A program made the position numbers and the translations under genes. A stretch of DNA of 36,597 nucleotides from CAYMWF01 sp964394085 [NCBI: uncultured Gemmatimonadota bacterium] (GTDB lineage: Bacteria > GCA-2686955 > CAYMWF01). The stretch's first letter is position 1; each line of letters begins with the position of its first letter. The notes under the pieces were generated by a model. It was not told the DNA's origin. It did no database searches and worked only from the letters and a program-made list of their open reading frames with translations. The DNA lies in assembly GCA_964394085.1 (NCBI GenBank), contig CAYMWF010000050.1:1-36597 (forward strand), in the 5' to 3' direction. Positions 34,102-36,597 of the stretch are shown one piece after another.

Positions 34102-34866
34102 CTATAAATAAGTGTTATCTTCGGGTTTCCAGAACTCATCCGCGGTCGCGGGTTCGAGTTCCCGCGCCTGGTAAACGGCCTTTAATTCATCTTCACTCAT
34201 GGCTTTCAGTTTCTCGATTTCCGCATGGTATCGATCCTGCGCGATCTGCTCGACCATTGTTGCCATGTGCTCGGCTTTCGGGGTGATCTTCCCGCCTACG
34301 AGCCTTCGGACCATCTGGGCGATATGGTACTGCGGCAGCTCGCCCATGCAGCGGCTGGCGCACAGGCCGCACTGAATGCAGTCGAATGAGATCTCCAGGG
34401 CTGCTTCGAGATCGCCTCTCTTGATGGTCGAGATATAGTCCATGACCTCCACGTCCATCGGGCAGGCTTTCGTGCATACATTGCAGGCCACGCATCTCAG
34501 CAGTTCGGGGTAGGCCTTGAAGACTTCATCGGCAATCGCCTCGGCGGACTGGTAGTCGTAGACAGCCCTGTTGGCGGGATAGAACGGAATCTGGGCCAGG
34601 TACATCTCGGGCTCAACCACTGTCTGGCAGGCCAGGCCGACCCGGATGTGGTAATCGCCGGGTTTGCGGTATACCGTCGAACACGCGCCGCATATCCCGC
34701 CGCGACAGCCGCACCCTCGGATATACGTATATCCGGCATACTCCATGGCCTTCATGATCGTCAGAGCTTCAGGGACCATGTATTTCTTGCCCATGATATA
34801 AATCGGGACGAGCGTCCGGGTATCTACGCCGTCATCCACCAGAACATCCGAATTTTTTTCGCTCAT
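34102..34866 (-). CDS. Iron-sulfur subunit with one [2Fe-2S] and two [4Fe-4S] motifs (TfrB/FrdB-like)
   Basis: The protein has 254 residues. The N-terminal ferredoxin-like domain has Cys54, Cys59, Cys62 and Cys80 (CRGGICGAC ... LAC), a plant-type [2Fe-2S] site. The C-terminal alpha-helical domain has CVACNVCTKACP (125-136) and CIQCGLCASRC (163-173). Both have complete CxxCxxCxxxC sets, unlike canonical FrdB, whose second motif is arranged for a [3Fe-4S] cluster. It resembles the N-terminal part of TfrB. It should carry electrons from the HdrB/HdrC proteins to the flavoprotein. The ATG at 34866 follows GAGGAAGTG. It lies 64 bases after hdrB and 163 bases before the flavoprotein gene. Confidence 0.85.
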   Translation of the reverse strand: MSEKNSDVLVDDGVDTRTLVPIYIMGKKYMVPEALTIMKAMEYAGYTYIRGCGCRGGICGACSTVYRKPGDYHIRVGLACQTVVEPEMYLAQIPFYPANRAVYDYQSAEAIADEVFKAYPELLRCVACNVCTKACPMDVEVMDYISTIKRGDLEAALEISFDCIQCGLCASRCMGELPQYHIAQMVRRLVGGKITPKAEHMATMVEQIAQDRYHAEIEKLKAMSEDELKAVYQARELEPATADEFWKPEDNTYL

Positions 34867-34930
34867 TTCACTTCCTCATCGCTTGTTCGTTTCAAAATAC
34901 CTGTGAAGGCCGGTATCGGGCTTTATCAGG

Positions 34931-35812
34931 TTATGCCGGGATAAAATTTCTTTCGAGCAGGAGCTCCCTTACCTCTTCCATATTCAACTCGAAATGGCAC
35001 ATCTCTTCAGTCACGCCCAGAGCTACTGCAAGAAGCTGGGTGAAATATACGGACGGGACCGGTTTTCGATCGGGATATTTCGCCAGGATATCCTTCTGCC
35101 GCAGCCCCAGGTTGTATTCACAGAGCGGGCAGCTCGAAACGAGTATGTCGGCTTCTTTCGATGACGCCGACTCTATGATCGAAGCGCTGCACTCGATGGC
35201 GACGTCGGGGTGGGTCACGATCTGGTAGGAGCCGCAGCATTCGTGAGCCGCGGGGAAGTCTACGGATTCCGCTCCCAGCGCCGCGAGGTATTCCTCGAAT
35301 ATCTCCGGCGTATCCGCTGTATCGATGGCGATCTCCCGCGGGCGCTGCAGCAGGCACCCGTAATACGGCGCCGCTTTGAGCCCGGTGAGGGGCGTTTTCA
35401 CCTGTTCCCTGATCTTGTCCCAGCCGACTTTATCCCTGAGGAAGCTCAACAGGTGAAGAACCTCCACCTCCCCGTTGTAGTCGGGCTCTTCCTCCATGAA
35501 CGTGTTCAGGGTGGACCGCTTCTCCTCGTCTTCGCGCATGACCAGGTTGGCCCTGGCCAGAGCATTGTAGCAGAGAGAGCAGACCGTCATCAGGACATCC
35601 GACCCTCTCTCCTTCGCCCTTATCAGGTTGCGGACGGGCGCGATCAGGTGCACCAGGTCGTCATCCTGCAGCGGAAACACCGCTCCGCAGCAGTTCCAGC
35701 GATCCAGCTCGAAATAGTCGATGCCGAGTTTATCAAGCGACCCGGTTATCGTTTCGTCGAGATTCCTGGCCTTCGTTTTCAACGTGCAGCCGGGATAATA
35801 ACTGACCTTCAT
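34931..35812 (-). CDS. hdrB: Heterodisulfide reductase subunit B-like protein (two CCG domains)
   Basis: The protein has 293 residues with two cysteine-rich CCG motifs. The first is Cys9, Cys41-Cys42 and Cys78/Cys81 (YYPGCT, WNCCGAVFP, CSLC); the second is Cys153, Cys192-Cys193 and Cys228/Cys231 (YGCLLQRP, HECCGSYQ, CPLC). In HdrB these bind the non-cubane [4Fe-4S] clusters that reduce a disulfide; homologues also occur fused in TfrB and as SdhE/MfrE subunits, where they interact with quinol or thiol donors. The start ATG at 35812 has GAGGAA upstream and lies eight bases after the hdrC stop. An upstream in-frame extension to 36145 overlaps hdrC and is rejected. Confidence 0.9.
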   Translation of the reverse strand: MKVSYYPGCTLKTKARNLDETITGSLDKLGIDYFELDRWNCCGAVFPLQDDDLVHLIAPVRNLIRAKERGSDVLMTVCSLCYNALARANLVMREDEEKRSTLNTFMEEEPDYNGEVEVLHLLSFLRDKVGWDKIREQVKTPLTGLKAAPYYGCLLQRPREIAIDTADTPEIFEEYLAALGAESVDFPAAHECCGSYQIVTHPDVAIECSASIIESASSKEADILVSSCPLCEYNLGLRQKDILAKYPDRKPVPSVYFTQLLAVALGVTEEMCHFELNMEEVRELLLERNFIPA

Positions 35813-35820
35813 ATTATTCC

Positions 35821-36228
35821 TCACGAAGTATGTTTTCGAAAACAGCTTATCAAAGCGATCTGGGGCATATCGGCAATCGTCTCCTTGGGAATTTCGAACG
35901 GCTCGATATAATTGACGTTCTCCCTCAGGAATATCTGCCGGATCGCTTCCATCACCTTGGGTATTTCGATTCCGCGCGGGCAGCGAACGCCGCACGACTC
36001 GCACGCGGCGCAGAACCACGGAGTATCGGACTCCATGATCTTTCCTTTCAGGCCGAAATGGGCCAGCAGCATCACCTGACGCGTGGTCATCGACATGAAC
36101 TCGGTCATGGGGCAGCAGCCCGAACATGTTCCGCACTGCATGCATTTGTGGAAGTTCTGACCCGAGATCTCGGACACTTTATCAACGAACTTTTCGTCAT
36201 ATGACCTGTCGTTAATATTTATCGCCAA
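35821..36228 (-). CDS. hdrC: Heterodisulfide reductase subunit C-like ferredoxin
   Basis: The protein has 135 residues with two [4Fe-4S] motifs: CMQCGTCSGCCP (Cys29, 32, 35, 39) and CAACESCGVRCP (Cys73, 76, 79, 83), the layout of HdrC. The TTSRQV-like segment of the family is present as SMTTRQVMLLAHFGLKG. It would pass electrons to or from HdrB. The start is TTG at 36228 with an AGAGGT stretch just upstream; the first ATG lies far inside. It is the first gene of the operon, so the promoter should lie in 36229-36527. Confidence 0.87.
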   Translation of the reverse strand: MAININDRSYDEKFVDKVSEISGQNFHKCMQCGTCSGCCPMTEFMSMTTRQVMLLAHFGLKGKIMESDTPWFCAACESCGVRCPRGIEIPKVMEAIRQIFLRENVNYIEPFEIPKETIADMPQIALISCFRKHTS

Positions 36229-36527
36229 AACGCACCTCTCGTATTCTGTCTCAACTGTTTACTCGTTCGAAGCCCTTTCCTTACTCAGCAAAAGGAGTGC
36301 CGAACAGGCGAAATATGTAAACGGCCACCTTACCCAAAACGAGCATTATTGTCCAGCCATGATTTGACGAAAATCCGCCGGTACGGGTCCGATTGCCGGA
36401 ATAGTGAAAGCTGCCGCGGCACCTTTCTATGACGACGGCAGTATGCCGCTGAGGGGTGCAATCCCTGGTGGTCGCTGAGGTGGAAGCGGATCGAGTCGCT
36501 CGCCGAAAAAGGTCCATTTCCCAGAGT
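36229..36527. other. Spacer upstream of the hdr operon
   Basis: I see no gene or recognised RNA here. A minus-strand open frame (36281-36556) covers the neighbouring terminator and has no family similarity, so it is not called. The operon promoter is probably here but no clear -35/-10 pair stands out. Confidence 0.4.
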
Positions 36528-36549
36528 AGAAAAGGAGCCCTGTGGCCCC
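36528..36549 (-). terminator. Intrinsic terminator of the gene entering from the right edge
   Basis: On the minus strand AAGGGGCC-ACAG-GGCTCCTT (8 bp with one G-T pair) is followed by further T residues. It lies about 20 bases after a stop codon at 36568. Confidence 0.65.
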
Positions 36550-36567
36550 TTCCCAATAAGGCAACCT

Positions 36568-36597
36568 CTACTCGAAGATGATCGTTTTCCCCACGTG
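36568..36597 (-). CDS. C-terminal nine codons of a gene beyond the window
   Basis: The minus strand from the edge reads HVGKTIIFE then TAG, directly followed by an intrinsic terminator at 36528-36549. The GKTIIFE end resembles the last strand of FlgD-like or T9SS-type C-terminal domains of exported proteins, but nine residues are too few to be sure. The call rests mainly on the terminator position. Confidence 0.35.
   Translation of the reverse strand, partial: HVGKTIIFE

Noticed and set aside
32316-34286. 656-residue plus-strand open frame
   Set aside because: It is antisense to the flavoprotein gene, with no motif or Shine-Dalgarno support.
34931-36145. Longer HdrB start
   Set aside because: It would overlap most of hdrC in another frame; ATG at 35812 has a good Shine-Dalgarno sequence and the family N-terminus.
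36281-36556. 91-residue minus-strand open frame near the right edge
   Set aside because: It runs through an intrinsic terminator, lacks a Shine-Dalgarno sequence and resembles no family.

Overview
This is a GC-rich bacterial chromosomal window. Its genes suggest an anaerobe: a very large BcrA/BadF-type acyl-CoA dehydratase activase, and a soluble fumarate-reductase-like flavoprotein grouped with heterodisulfide-reductase (Hdr) type B and C subunits. Several secreted right-handed beta-helix proteins, a BNR-repeat protein and large secreted hydrolase-type proteins point to a diderm, perhaps an FCB-type candidate phylum. That placement is inference; there is no rRNA or other marker gene here. 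Four of the genes appear to start at TTG with a clear Shine-Dalgarno sequence.

Layout. 1-518 (-): C-terminal remnant of an HNH endonuclease running off the left edge. 610-1980 (+): membrane-anchored SGNH/GDSL protein. 2109-3170 (-): GNAT-type acetyltransferase. 3580-4092 (+): GyrI-like effector-binding protein. 4579-7080 (-): Pmp-like beta-helix protein. 7654-9030 (-): circularly permuted ATP-grasp protein. 9395-10945 (-): BNR/Asp-box exoprotein. 11333-13501 (+): second beta-helix protein. 13502-14742: decayed DNA with a repeat element, a beta-helix pseudogene and short tandem repeats. 14743-19083 (+): 1446-residue CoA-dehydratase activase. 19084-19900: second decayed stretch with a vapC remnant and another repeat copy. 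19901-22783 (-): YncE-like propeller fused to a phosphoesterase. 22977-27035 (-): DUF3857/transglutaminase protein. 27214-28467 (+): DUF401 membrane protein, convergent and overlapping with a sulfotransferase/M16 peptidase pair (32072-28456, -). 36228-32268 (-): four-gene hdrC-hdrB-FeS-flavoprotein operon. 36568 to the right edge (-): the last codons of another gene.

Two things stand out. First, a dispersed non-coding repeat occurs three times (4170-4354 inverted, 13537-13868, 19405-19828). Each copy carries an identical 37-bp near-perfect palindrome although the flanks have diverged, and two copies lie beside truncated or frameshifted genes. It looks like a mobile or REP/MITE-like family, with the palindrome as its functional core. 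Second, the Hdr-linked flavoprotein operon keeps the fumarate-reductase active-site residues but has lost the histidine that binds FAD covalently. It has no membrane anchor gene, so it looks like a soluble, thiol- or Hdr-coupled fumarate reductase in which the TfrB-type subunit is split into separate genes. Intergenic regions also hold tandem arrays with 35-, 22-, 12-, about 55- and 29-bp units.
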